DNA from: JALORV01 sp963780715
Lineage (GTDB): Bacteria > Pseudomonadota > Gammaproteobacteria > Burkholderiales > Burkholderiaceae_F
Assembly (NCBI GenBank): GCA_963780715.1
Contig: CAWADK010000026.1
Location: 1 to 64,000 of the forward strand
Reading direction: 5' to 3'
DNA: 64,000 nt
Positions 19,719 through 28,726 of the stretch are shown one piece after another. How positions within the stretch are numbered: position 1 is the stretch's first letter; every line of letters begins with the position of its first letter. The notes below the pieces were generated by a model that saw nothing but the letters and a program-made list of their open reading frames with translations, was not told the origin of the DNA and made no database searches. The translations under genes were made by a program, and so were the position numbers.

Positions 19719-21170
19719 CTAGATGACCATGAGGTCGACGAACTCGTTGACGGGCGTGGCGTCGAGCCGCTTGGCATCGAGGCACAGGTCCAGGATCGCA
19801 GCGGCCTGCCTGGCCGGGAAGACGCGCGCCAGGTTGGTCTTGAACTTCTCGACCAGCACGGGCATGCCCTCCTTGCGGCGCCGCTTGTGCCCGATCGGGT
19901 ACTCGACCACCACTTCCTTCAGTTTCTTGCCATCGGTGAACTCGACCGTCAGTGCATTGGCGATCGAGCGCTTGTTGGGATCGTGGTAGTCCTTCGTAAA
20001 TGCCTTGTCCTCGACGCATTCGATCTTGTCGCGCAGCACGTCGATGCGTGGATCGGCGGCGATCGCGTCTTCGTAGTCGCCGGCCGTGAGGCGCCCGAAG
20101 ATGATCGGCACCGCCACCATGTACTGGATGCAGTGGTCGCGGTCGGCCGGGTTGTTGAGCGGCCCCTTCTTGTCGATGATGCGGATGCACGCCTCGTGCG
20201 TGCGGATCGTGATCTTCCTGATGTCCTTCTCGGACTTGCCGAGCTTCTTCAGTTCGCCGTGAATCGTCATCGCGGCCTCGACCGCGGTCTGCGAGTGGAA
20301 CTCGGCCGGGAAGCTGATCTTGAAGAGAACGTTTTCCATCACGTAGCTGCCGTAGGGTCGCTGGAACTTGAACTCGTTGCCCTTGAACAGCACGTCGTAA
20401 AAGCCCCAGCCCTTGGCGGACAGCACCGAGGGATAGCCCATCTCGCCGGTCTTCGCGATCAGTGCGAGCCGCACCGCGCGGCTGGTGGCGTCACCCGCGG
20501 CCCAGCTCTTGCGCGAGCCGGTGTTGGGCGCATGGCGGTAGGTCCGCAGTGACTGGCCGTCGACCCAGGCGAGCGAGACCGCGTTGATGATCTCGTCACG
20601 CGACAGTCCCAGCATCTGCGCGACGACCGCCGTACTGGCAACCTTGACCAGCACGACGTGGTCGAGGCCGACCTTGTTGAAGGAATTCTCGAGCGCGATG
20701 CAGCCCTGGATCTCGTGGGCCTTGACCATCGCGACCAGAACGTCAGCCACCGTCAGCGGCTTCTTCCCGGCCGCGACTGCGTTGCGGCTCAGCCAGTCGG
20801 CGGTGGCGAGGATGCCACCGAGGTTGTCCGACGGGTGGCCCCATTCGGCCGCGAGCCACGTGTCGTTGAAGTCAAGCCAGCGGATCATTGCACCGATGTC
20901 GAACGCGGCCTTGACCGGATCCATCTGGAACTGCGTGCCAGGGACCTTGGCACCGTTTGGCACGACCGTGCCCTGCACGACGGGGCCTAGCATCTTGGTA
21001 CAGGCCGGATACTCGAGCGCCTCGAATCCGCAGCCGAGCGTGTCCATCAGGCAGTAGCGCGCGGTGTCGATCGCCTCCTTGCTCTTGATCTTGTACTTGA
21101 TGACGTAGTCGGCGATATCGACCAGCACCTTGTCAGGCTTTGGTCGGACGTTGCTGATGTGGCTGCCCAT
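19719..21170 (-). CDS. prpD: 2-methylcitrate dehydratase PrpD
   Basis: MmgE/PrpD-family protein of 483 residues, the normal length. Family blocks are present: AMIRWLDFNDTWLAAEWGHPSDNLG, HEIQGCIALENSFN, and SFPAEFHSQTAVEAA. It dehydrates 2-methylcitrate to 2-methyl-cis-aconitate in propionyl-CoA breakdown. This is the PrpD-type pathway; no acnD or prpF is present. The ATG at 21170 has 'aaagaaagga' upstream. Confidence 0.95.
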   Translation of the reverse strand: MGSHISNVRPKPDKVLVDIADYVIKYKIKSKEAIDTARYCLMDTLGCGFEALEYPACTKMLGPVVQGTVVPNGAKVPGTQFQMDPVKAAFDIGAMIRWLDFNDTWLAAEWGHPSDNLGGILATADWLSRNAVAAGKKPLTVADVLVAMVKAHEIQGCIALENSFNKVGLDHVVLVKVASTAVVAQMLGLSRDEIINAVSLAWVDGQSLRTYRHAPNTGSRKSWAAGDATSRAVRLALIAKTGEMGYPSVLSAKGWGFYDVLFKGNEFKFQRPYGSYVMENVLFKISFPAEFHSQTAVEAAMTIHGELKKLGKSEKDIRKITIRTHEACIRIIDKKGPLNNPADRDHCIQYMVAVPIIFGRLTAGDYEDAIAADPRIDVLRDKIECVEDKAFTKDYHDPNKRSIANALTVEFTDGKKLKEVVVEYPIGHKRRRKEGMPVLVEKFKTNLARVFPARQAAAILDLCLDAKRLDATPVNEFVDLMVI

Positions 21171-21238
21171 GTCGGGTCGTTCCTTTCTTTACTTGATGGT
21201 TCAGGTGTTGAGATCGGTTGGTGCGTTGGTCTGAGGGC

Positions 21239-21721
21239 TCACTCGGCGCTTTCCAGCAGCAGCTTGTAGCCGACATGCGAGTCGGTGAACCCGAGTCGTT
21301 CGTAGAACCGGTGGGCCTCAGGCCGGCGCCTGTCGCTGGTGAGCTGCGCCAGCCGGCAACCGCGCTTGCGCGCCTGGTCGAGCGCGCGCGACATCAGCCA
21401 CCCACCGATGCCGCGGCCGCGCACGCCGCTGTCCACCCGCACTGCCTCGATGTTGGCGCGCCAGGCACCGCGGCGGCTCAGGCCGGGAATGAAGGTGATC
21501 TGCAGCATGCCGACCACGCGGCCCTCGAGCTCAGCGACCAGCAGCGTCTGATTCGGGTCGCGGTCGATCGCGTCGAAGGCGCGGATGTAGGCGGGGTCGT
21601 CGCTGCCGACCCCCTCACGGTTCTTGCCGAGTACGTCGTCGGCCAGCAGTTCGAGCAGGCGCGGCAGGTCGCCGCGCGCAGCGCGGCGCACGGTCAGGCC
21701 GTTGAGAGTCGCCTCAGCCAT
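21239..21721 (-). CDS. GNAT family N-acetyltransferase
   Basis: Single GNAT domain of 160 residues. The acetyl-CoA loop is VRGRGIGGWLMSRAL, followed by EAHRFYERLGF, the usual last strand-helix unit. Substrate unknown. It is embedded in the methylcitrate operon: its ATG overlaps the prpC stop by one base (TGATG) and prpD starts 68 bases beyond its end. The coupling hints at a role in that pathway, for example acetylating an enzyme or a small metabolite, but this is inference. Confidence 0.88.
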   Translation of the reverse strand: MAEATLNGLTVRRAARGDLPRLLELLADDVLGKNREGVGSDDPAYIRAFDAIDRDPNQTLLVAELEGRVVGMLQITFIPGLSRRGAWRANIEAVRVDSGVRGRGIGGWLMSRALDQARKRGCRLAQLTSDRRRPEAHRFYERLGFTDSHVGYKLLLESAE

Positions 21722-22884
21722 CAGCCCCGCTTCGCCAGTGGCACGAACTTGAGGTCATCGGGGCCGATGTAGTTGGCGCTCGGCCGGATGATCTTGTTGT
21801 CGAGGCGCTGCTCGATGATGTGCGCGCTCCAGCCACTGGTGCGCGAGATGACGAACAGCGGCGTGAACATCGAGGTCGGCACGCCCATCATGTGATAACT
21901 GACCGCGCTGAACCAGTCGAGGTTCGGGAACATCTTCTTCGCGTCCCACATCACGGACTCGAGCCGCTCGGCGATCGAGAACATCTTCATGTTGCCCGCG
22001 TCCTTGGCCAGCCGCCGCGCCACGTCCTTGATCACCTTGTTGCGCGGATCGGAAACCGTGTAGACGGGGTGTCCGAAGCCGATGACGACTTCCTTGGCTT
22101 CGACGCGGCGGCGGATGTCGGCCTCGGCCTCGTCGGGTGTTTCGTAGCGCTTCTGGATCTCGAACGCGACTTCGTTGGCGCCGCCGTGCTTCGGCCCGCG
22201 CAGCGCGCCAATGGCACCGGTTATGGCTGAATAGAAGTCCGAGCCCGTGCCTGCGATGACGCGCCCGGTGAACGTCGAGGCGTTGAATTCGTGCTCGGCG
22301 TAGAGGATCAGCGAAGTGTGCATCGCGCGTACCCACAGGTCGCTGGGCGCCTTGCCGTGCAGCAGGTGCAGGAAGTGGCCGCCGATCGAGTCGTCATCGG
22401 TCTCGACCTCGATGCGCCGTCCGTTCGTGCTGTAGTGGTACCAGTAGAGCAGCATCGAGCCGAGCGAGGCCATCAGCCGGTCGGCGATGTCCTTCGCGCC
22501 CGGGGTGTTGTGGTCGTCCTTCTCGGGAACCACGCAGCCAAGCACCGAGACGCCGCTGCGCATTACGTCCATCGGGTGGCTCGATGCCGGCAGCCACTCG
22601 AGGGCGGCCTTTACGTTCGCAGGCAGCCCGCGCATCGATTTCAGCTTGGCCTTGTACGCCGCCAGTTCACTCTTGTTGGGGAGCGTGCCGTGGACCAGCA
22701 GGTGCGCAACCTCCTCGAATTCGCATGCTTCCGCAATGTCGAGGATGTCGTAGCCGCGGTAGTGCAGGTCGTTGCCGGTGCGGCCGACGGTGCACAGTGC
22801 GGTATTGCCGGCGACCACGCCGGACAGCGCGACGGACTTCTTGACCTTGGGCGCCGTTGTCGGCGCGTTTTGCACTTCGCTCAT
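21721..22884 (-). CDS. prpC: 2-methylcitrate synthase PrpC
   Basis: Citrate synthase-fold protein of 387 residues, the short form typical of PrpC. It joins propionyl-CoA and oxaloacetate to 2-methylcitrate. Seen are VAGNTALCTVGRTGNDLHYRGYD at the start (quoted in part as GNTALCTVG and LHYRGYDI), ALRGPKHGGANE with the catalytic histidine, GFGHPVYTVSDPR and the C-terminal RTSGWSAHIIEQR. Compared with gltA at 29.8 kb it lacks the N-terminal extension of type II citrate synthase. It starts 19 bases after prpB. Confidence 0.94.
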   Translation of the reverse strand: MSEVQNAPTTAPKVKKSVALSGVVAGNTALCTVGRTGNDLHYRGYDILDIAEACEFEEVAHLLVHGTLPNKSELAAYKAKLKSMRGLPANVKAALEWLPASSHPMDVMRSGVSVLGCVVPEKDDHNTPGAKDIADRLMASLGSMLLYWYHYSTNGRRIEVETDDDSIGGHFLHLLHGKAPSDLWVRAMHTSLILYAEHEFNASTFTGRVIAGTGSDFYSAITGAIGALRGPKHGGANEVAFEIQKRYETPDEAEADIRRRVEAKEVVIGFGHPVYTVSDPRNKVIKDVARRLAKDAGNMKMFSIAERLESVMWDAKKMFPNLDWFSAVSYHMMGVPTSMFTPLFVISRTSGWSAHIIEQRLDNKIIRPSANYIGPDDLKFVPLAKRG

Positions 22885-22903
22885 CGTCTTCTCCCTCGTT
22901 CCG

Positions 22904-23785
22904 CTATTTCTTCTTGGCGAACAACGCGTCCAGGCTCTGCTCGTACTGGTGATAGCCGATCACGTCGTAAAGTTCAGACCGCGTCTGCATCGTGTCGACG
23001 ACCGCCTTCTGGGTCCCGTCACGGCGCAGCGACGTGTAGACGTTCAGCGCGGCCTTGTTCATCGCGCGGAATGCCGACAACGGATAGAGGACCATCGCCG
23101 CGCCGGCGGTCTTCAGCTCCTCGACGGTGAATAGCGGTGTCGAGCCGAATTCGGTGATGTTCGCCAGCACTGGCACTTTCACCGCATCGACGAACCTGCG
23201 GTAGGTCGGCAGGTCCTTCGCCGCCTCAGCGAAGATGCCGTCCGCGCCGGCCTCGACGCACGCGATCGCACGTTCGATCGCACGCTCCACGCCTTCGACC
23301 GCGATCGCATCCGTGCGGGCGATCAGGAAGAACTCCGGATCGGTCTTCGCATCGGCCGCGGCCTTGACGCGGTCAGCCATCTCCTCGGAGGTGACGATCT
23401 CCTTGCCGGGGCGATGGCCGCAGCGCTTGGCGCCGACCTGGTCCTCGATGTGGCAGGCGGCGGCGCCGGCCTTGATCAGCGACTTGACCGTGCGTGCGAT
23501 GTTGAAGGCGCTCGGCCCGAAGCCGGTGTCGATGTCGACAAGCAGCGGCAGATCGCAGACATCGGTGATGCGGCGCGTGTCGGTGAGTACGTCGTCGAGC
23601 GTGTTGATGCCCAGGTCCGGCATCCCGAGCGAGCCTGCGGCCACGCCGCCGCCCGAGAGGTAGATCGCGCGGAACCCGGTGTGCCGGGCCATCAGCGCAT
23701 GGTTGGCGATGATGGTGCCGACGATCTGCAGTGGCTGTTCGTCCTTCAGTGCCTGGCGGAAGCGGGCTCCGGCGGATCGGCTCAT
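22904..23785 (-). CDS. prpB: 2-methylisocitrate lyase PrpB
   Basis: Isocitrate lyase/PEP mutase-family protein of 293 residues that cleaves 2-methylisocitrate to succinate and pyruvate. The catalytic cysteine is in GAKRCGHRPGKE; metal-binding acids are in LLVDIDTGFG and AACHIEDQV. The short length and KRCGH motif separate PrpB from true isocitrate lyase. The ATG at 23785 has gaggaga just upstream; the frame is open 13 codons further back without a ribosome site. Confidence 0.95.
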   Translation of the reverse strand: MSRSAGARFRQALKDEQPLQIVGTIIANHALMARHTGFRAIYLSGGGVAAGSLGMPDLGINTLDDVLTDTRRITDVCDLPLLVDIDTGFGPSAFNIARTVKSLIKAGAAACHIEDQVGAKRCGHRPGKEIVTSEEMADRVKAAADAKTDPEFFLIARTDAIAVEGVERAIERAIACVEAGADGIFAEAAKDLPTYRRFVDAVKVPVLANITEFGSTPLFTVEELKTAGAAMVLYPLSAFRAMNKAALNVYTSLRRDGTQKAVVDTMQTRSELYDVIGYHQYEQSLDALFAKKK

Positions 23786-23820
23786 GCGCTGGTCTCCTCG
23801 TGTTCGACGTCCGGTCCCTC

Positions 23821-24807
23821 TCAACCCAGCAGGTGCTTGACGCCGTCGCGCTCTTCGAGCAGTTCCTTCAGCGTGTTGTCCATCTTGCCGCGCGAGAAGT
23901 CGTCGATCGCGAGACCCTTGACGACCTCGTACTTGCCGCCGGCGCAGGTGCAGGGCACGCCGTAGATGATCTCCTCCGGAACGCCATAGCCGCCGTCGGA
24001 GGGGACGCCCATGGTTACCCAGCGACCGTTGGTGCCGAGCACCCAGTCGCGGATGTGGTCGATCGCCGCGTTGGCAGCCGACGCGGCCGACGACAGGCCG
24101 CGCGCCTCGATGATCGCCGCACCGCGCTTGCCGACGGTCGGCATGTAGGTGTCGCGGTACCAGGCGTCATCGATCATCGGCTTGGCCGGCTGGCCGCCGA
24201 TGGTCGCGAAGCGGAGGTCCGGGTACATCGTGGGCGAGTGGTTGCCCCACACGACCAACTTCTCGATCGAGGCGACGGGCTTGCCAGTCTTGGCGGCGAG
24301 TTGCGAAAGCGCGCGGTTGTGGTCGAGCCGCATCATTGCGGTGAAATTGCCCTTGGGCAGCGAGGGCGCCGACTTCATCGCGATGTACGCGTTCGTGTTG
24401 GCCGGGTTGCCGACGACCAGCACCTTGACATTACGGCTGGCCGCTTTGTCGAGCGCCTTGCCCTGCGCGGTGAAGATCTGCGCGTTGGCCGCCAGCAGGT
24501 CCTTGCGCTCCATTCCCGGTCCGCGCGGACGGGCCCCGACCAGCAGCGCAATTTCGGTGTCCTTGAATGCCGTCGCCGGGTCGCTGTGGGCTTCCATGCC
24601 GGCGAGCAGCGGGAATGCGCAGTCGTCCAGTTCCATCATGACGCCCTTGAGCGCCTTCTGTGCCTTCTCGTCCGGAATCTCGAGCAACTGCAGGACCACC
24701 GGCTGGTCCTTGCCGAGCATCTCACCCGAAGCAATGCGGAAGAGGATCGAATACCCGATCTGGCCGGCTGCGCCGGTGACGGCAACGCGTACGGGAGCTT
24801 TGCTCAT
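23821..24807 (-). CDS. mdh: malate dehydrogenase
   Basis: NAD-dependent malate dehydrogenase of 328 residues, LDH-like MDH type common in Betaproteobacteria. The nucleotide-binding loop is TGAAGQIGYSILF, substrate arginines lie in GARPRGPGMERKDLL, and the proton-relay histidine in VVWGNHSPTMYPDL. It interconverts malate and oxaloacetate, the acceptor for both gltA and prpC. First gene of the minus-strand run mdh-prpB-prpC-GNAT-prpD-acnA. ATG at 24807 with ggaga upstream. Confidence 0.95.
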   Translation of the reverse strand: MSKAPVRVAVTGAAGQIGYSILFRIASGEMLGKDQPVVLQLLEIPDEKAQKALKGVMMELDDCAFPLLAGMEAHSDPATAFKDTEIALLVGARPRGPGMERKDLLAANAQIFTAQGKALDKAASRNVKVLVVGNPANTNAYIAMKSAPSLPKGNFTAMMRLDHNRALSQLAAKTGKPVASIEKLVVWGNHSPTMYPDLRFATIGGQPAKPMIDDAWYRDTYMPTVGKRGAAIIEARGLSSAASAANAAIDHIRDWVLGTNGRWVTMGVPSDGGYGVPEEIIYGVPCTCAGGKYEVVKGLAIDDFSRGKMDNTLKELLEERDGVKHLLG

Positions 24808-25186
24808 GGGAATGGTCTCCTGGAAGTGCGAGTGGTGATGATGGGTTCGGGCGCGGGCGGAGGCAGGACGACAACCGTGCAAGCGATATCGCGAGGCCGC
24901 GCACAAGCGCGGCCGGGAAAGCCGGTCGAGTGTACTGCTGCGAATCGGCGCGCGCAGTGATCCGGCTCAGTGTCCGCAACGGGTCCGCGATTGGCCGCCG
25001 ACGCGCCAGCACGCCGGAGCAGGTGACGCGTCCGGGGTGGCAGAGGCGGGGCGGGCAGCTGGCATCGGTGGGTCCGCTTGGGCCGGGCAGGAATGGGCCG
25101 AGTGACTCAAGTAATTATATCTTATATAAGACATATGATTTAATCCAGGTCACACATGACTCTTAGGCCTGTGCTGAAATCACGCC
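24808..25186. other. mdh/gntR divergent intergenic region
   Basis: 379 bases between the mdh start and the gntR start. Most is GC-rich and shows no gene. An AT-rich patch at about 25108-25145 stands out and holds the likely promoters and operator, listed separately. Confidence 0.6.
25114..25139. promoter_or_regulatory. palindromic operator between divergent -10 elements
   Basis: A perfect 12-bp palindrome, TCTTATATAAGA (25120-25131), lies in the only strongly AT-rich patch between mdh and gntR. On the minus strand a perfect TATAAT (25119-25114) abuts it, pointing toward mdh; on the plus strand TATGAT (25134-25139) points toward gntR. Matching -35 boxes are weak. A repressor bound here would cover both promoters. 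That the site is bound by the adjacent GntR protein is inference. Confidence 0.6.
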
Positions 25187-25952
25187 GTGGTCACGAACGA
25201 CGACTCGACTGAGGTACCGGCAAGGCCTGCGCGGCCGCCGGTGTTCTCGCCGCTGTATCGCCAGATCAAGGACCTGGTGCTGAAAAGCCTGGACCAGGGC
25301 GAATGGAAGCCGGGTGAGCTCATTCCGAGCGAGATCGAGCTTGCGGCGCGCTTCCAGGTCAGCCAGGGCACCGTGCGCAAGGCGGTCGACGAACTGGCGG
25401 CGGAGAACCTGCTCGTGCGCCGGCAGGGGAAGGGCACCTTCGTTGCCACCCATCATGAACCGCGCGCGCAGTTCCGTTTCCTGCGCGTCATTCCGGATCG
25501 AAGGCGAGCCCGCTGCGCCACAGAGCCGCTTCCTCGAGTGCCGGCGCACCCGCGCTTCGGCCGACATCGCGCGCCTGCTCGAACTGCGCACCGGCGATGC
25601 GGTTGTTTACCTGCGCCGGTTGCTGAGCTTCGGTGCCGATCCGATCGTGGTCGAGGAGATCTGGCTGCCCGGCGCGCAGTTCAAGGGACTGACCGCCGAG
25701 CGGCTCGCTGAATACAAGGGTCCACTTTATGGCCTCTTCGAGACCGAGTTCGGTACGCGGATGATTCGCGCGGAAGAAAACCTGCGGGCGGTCAGCGCCG
25801 ATCGCGATGCAGCGGAACTGCTCGGCGTGGGCGAGCGGTCACCGCTGTTGATGGTCGAACGCGTGTCATATTCGTATGGCGACCGGCCCGTCGAAGTACG
25901 TCGTGGCCTCTACGAAACGACGCATTACCACTATCGCAACACGCTGACCTGA
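25187..25952 (+). CDS. GntR-family regulator, HutC/UTRA type, frameshifted
   Basis: About 254 residues once repaired. The N-terminal winged helix is complete (FSPLYRQIKDLVLKSLDQGE, then PSEIELAARFQVSQGTVRKA and RRQGKGTFVATH). One extra base near 25497-25501 (in 'ggatcgaagg') breaks the frame after FRFLRVIPD; the other frame continues EGEPAAPQSRFLECRR through a UTRA effector domain (VYLRRLLSFGADPIVVEEIW, RVSYSYGDRPVEVRRGLY) to the stop at 25952. It starts with GTG at 25187. Its place between mdh and sdhC suggests it controls these TCA and methylcitrate genes. The effector is unknown. Confidence 0.85.
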
Positions 25953-26018
25953 TTTGGTCCGTCGCATCAATTCGTTCAGAATACTGCGTCTCTCCCGGGC
26001 GCCATCATCACGATAACA

Positions 26019-26435
26019 ATGAGCTCCACTCCAGTCGCCGGCAAAGCCCGTCCGCAGATCCGCAACATCCACGTCACCCAGATCCTGCAGTACAAGCTGC
26101 CGCCGCCTGGCATGGTGTCGATCCTGCACCGCGTGAGCGGGGCGTTGCTGTTTCTCGCGTTACCCCTCCTACTGTGGTTGTTCGATCTGAGCCTGATGTC
26201 CGAACTCAGCTTTGCGCGACTGGTCGACGTCGGGTCGCACTGGTTCGTCAAGCTGGTACTGCTGGTGTTGCTCTGGGCCTTTCTCCACCATCTCATCGCG
26301 GGCATCCGCTACCTGCTGCTCGATCTGCACGTAGGAGTGGAAAAGTCGGCCGCACGCACCAGTGCGCTGGCCGTGTTCTGGATCAGCCTGCCGCTGACGG
26401 TGGTGGTTGCGCTCAAGCTCTTTGGAGTGTTCTGA
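26019..26435 (+). CDS. sdhC: succinate dehydrogenase cytochrome b556 subunit
   Basis: Membrane anchor of 138 residues with three helices. The family signature SILHRVSGALLFLALPL is near residues 34-50 and the heme-ligand histidine region HHLIAGIRYLLLD near 90. It binds heme b and quinone with SdhD in complex II. It starts 66 bases after gntR and overlaps sdhD (TGATG). Confidence 0.93.
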   Translation: MSSTPVAGKARPQIRNIHVTQILQYKLPPPGMVSILHRVSGALLFLALPLLLWLFDLSLMSELSFARLVDVGSHWFVKLVLLVLLWAFLHHLIAGIRYLLLDLHVGVEKSAARTSALAVFWISLPLTVVVALKLFGVF

Positions 26436-26812
26436 TGACTTCGACCACGTCGCCTGAGGGCATCGGTTCCAAACGCATCGTCGTCGGCGCGCACAAGGGT
26501 GTGGGCGCATTCCTGCTGCAGCGACTGACGGCGATCATCCTGTCCGCGTTCTCGCTGCTCATCGTTCTGCGCCTGCTGCTCGGTGCCGCCAGCGGCTACG
26601 ACGCATGGGCGGGAATGTTCGTGCCGGTCTGGATGAAGATCGTGACGCTGGTCGCGTTGTTCGCGCTCTTTTATCACGCGTGGATCGGCGTGCGTGATAT
26701 CTGGATGGACTACGTCAAGCCGACCGGAGTTCGCCTCACGCTGCAGACCATGACGGTGCTGTGGCTGCTGTTCTGCGCGGTCTGGGCCGTGCAGATTCTC
26801 TGGAGAGTCTGA
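26435..26812 (+). CDS. sdhD: succinate dehydrogenase membrane anchor subunit
   Basis: Protein of 125 residues with three hydrophobic helices and the family stretch LFYHAWIGVRDIWMDYVKP, which carries a heme/quinone-site His and Asp-Tyr. It is the second membrane anchor of complex II. The ATG at 26435 overlaps the sdhC stop by one base; sdhA follows after 3 bases. Confidence 0.92.
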   Translation: MTSTTSPEGIGSKRIVVGAHKGVGAFLLQRLTAIILSAFSLLIVLRLLLGAASGYDAWAGMFVPVWMKIVTLVALFALFYHAWIGVRDIWMDYVKPTGVRLTLQTMTVLWLLFCAVWAVQILWRV

Positions 26813-26815
26813 GTC

Positions 26816-28591
26816 ATGGCGGCTGCATCGAAAGTGGCCCGTCGTCGCTTCGACGCGGTGATTGTCGGCGCCGGCGGCTCGGGCATGCGGTGTTCCCTGC
26901 AACTGGCGGAGGCGGGCCTGAACGTCGCGGTTCTGTCGAAAGTCTTCCCGACCCGCTCGCACACGGTGGCCGCGCAGGGAGGCATCGGCGCGTCGCTCGG
27001 CAACATGACCGAAGACACGTGGCTCTGGCACATGTTCGACACGGTCAAGGGCTCGGACTACCTGGGTGACCAGGACGCGATCGAGTTCATGTGTCGCGAG
27101 GCGCCGAAGGTCGTGTACGAACTCGAGCACTTCGGCATGCCATTTGACCGCAATCCGGATGGCACCATCTACCAGCGCCCGTTCGGCGGGCACTCTGCGA
27201 ATTTTGGTGAAAAGCCTGTGCCGCGCGCCTGTGCGGCCGCGGACCGCACCGGACACGCACTGCTGCACACGCTGTACCAGCGCAACGTGCGCGAGCGCAC
27301 GCAGTTCTTCGTCGAATGGATGGCGCTCGACCTGATCCGCGACGCCGAAGGTGCCGTCGTTGGCGTCGTCGCGCTGGAAATGGAAACCGGTGACGTGATG
27401 ATCTTCGAATCGAAGGTCACGGTGCTGGCCACCGGGGGCGCCGGGCGCATCTTCGACGCCTCGACCAATGCCTACATCAACACGGGCGACGGCCTTGGCA
27501 TGGTGGCGCGCGCCGGCCTGCCGCTCGAGGATATGGAGTTCTGGCAGTTCCACCCCACGGGCGTGGCCGGCGCCGGCGTGCTGATCACCGAAGGCGTGCG
27601 CGGCGAGGGCGGAATCCTGCTCAACTGCAACGGCGAGCGCTTCATGGAGCGTTACGCGCCGACGCTGAAGGACCTCGCGCCGCGCGACTTCGTCTCGCGC
27701 AGCATGGACCAGGAGATCAAGGAAGGGCGCGGCTGCGGTCCCGACAAGGACTACGTGCTGCTGAAGCTCGACCATCTTGGCGCCGAGACCATCATGAAGC
27801 GGCTGCCCGGAATTCGTGAGATCGCGATCAAGTTCGCCAACGTCGATCCGATCAAGGAGCCGATCCCGGTCGTGCCGACGCTTCACTACCAGATGGGCGG
27901 CATTCCGACCAACTACCACGGCCAGGTCGTTGCGCCGAAGGGCGGCAACCCGAACACGGTCGTCGAGGGCCTGTATGCCATCGGCGAATGCGCGTGCGTT
28001 TCGGTGCATGGAGCGAATCGCCTCGGCACGAACTCACTGCTCGACCTGGTGGTGTTCGGCCGCGCGGCCGGCAATCACATCGTCGGACAGAACTTCAAGG
28101 TGCAGGAACATCGTTCGCTGCCAGCGGACGCCGGAGAGGCGACGGCAGCGCGTCTTGCGGCGCTCGAGTCGCGCGACAAGGGCGAACGCGTGCAGGACGT
28201 TGCGAATGCCATCCGCAAGACGATGCAGGCGCACTGCGGCGTGTTCCGTACCGGGAAGCTGCTCGACGAGGGCGTGGCCAAGATCCTGGAACTGGCCGAG
28301 CGCTCTAAACACGTTGCGATTGGCGACAAGTCCAAGGTTTTCAACACCGCTCGCATCGAGGCACTGGAACTCGACAACCTGGTCGAGACCGCGAAGGCGA
28401 CGATCGTGTCCGCCGCGGCCCGGTCCGAAAGTCGCGGCGCGCATGCGCGTGACGACTTCCCGGAGCGCGATGACACGAACTGGATCAAGCACTCGCTGTA
28501 CTACTCGGACGGCAACCGGCTCGACTACAAGCCGGTCAATCTGAAGCCGCTGACGGTTCCGACGTTCGAACCGAAGAAGCGAACCTTCTAA
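26816..28591 (+). CDS. sdhA: succinate dehydrogenase flavoprotein subunit
   Basis: Flavoprotein of 591 residues, full length. FAD binds at VIVGAGGSGMRC and covalently at the histidine in TRSHTVAAQGG. Active-site residues lie in FHPTGVAGAGVLITEG and GANRLGTNSLLDLVVFG. It oxidises succinate to fumarate at complex II in the inner membrane. It is followed by two strong hairpins before sdhB rather than the usual tight spacing. Confidence 0.97.
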   Translation: MAAASKVARRRFDAVIVGAGGSGMRCSLQLAEAGLNVAVLSKVFPTRSHTVAAQGGIGASLGNMTEDTWLWHMFDTVKGSDYLGDQDAIEFMCREAPKVVYELEHFGMPFDRNPDGTIYQRPFGGHSANFGEKPVPRACAAADRTGHALLHTLYQRNVRERTQFFVEWMALDLIRDAEGAVVGVVALEMETGDVMIFESKVTVLATGGAGRIFDASTNAYINTGDGLGMVARAGLPLEDMEFWQFHPTGVAGAGVLITEGVRGEGGILLNCNGERFMERYAPTLKDLAPRDFVSRSMDQEIKEGRGCGPDKDYVLLKLDHLGAETIMKRLPGIREIAIKFANVDPIKEPIPVVPTLHYQMGGIPTNYHGQVVAPKGGNPNTVVEGLYAIGECACVSVHGANRLGTNSLLDLVVFGRAAGNHIVGQNFKVQEHRSLPADAGEATAARLAALESRDKGERVQDVANAIRKTMQAHCGVFRTGKLLDEGVAKILELAERSKHVAIGDKSKVFNTARIEALELDNLVETAKATIVSAAARSESRGAHARDDFPERDDTNWIKHSLYYSDGNRLDYKPVNLKPLTVPTFEPKKRTF

Positions 28592-28592
28592 G

Positions 28593-28665
28593 CGGACGAA
28601 AGTGCAAACCTACTTTCGTCCGGTCGGATCAGAAAAATTCGCTGGCGGAGCCAGACGAATTTTTT
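28593..28665 (+). terminator. two hairpins between sdhA and sdhB
   Basis: The 135-base gap holds a perfect 11-bp stem (28593-28603 with 28612-28622) and then a 14-bp stem with one bulged base (28633-28646 with 28650-28664) that ends in six T residues. The second looks like an intrinsic terminator. Since sdhB must be expressed with sdhA, it probably gives partial termination, or a processing or stability site. Confidence 0.7.
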
Positions 28666-28726
28666 CATCACAAGAGCTACGCGCGCGGTATCTCGTTGGC
28701 GGCGCGCGGTTTACTGAGGTTGGGCA

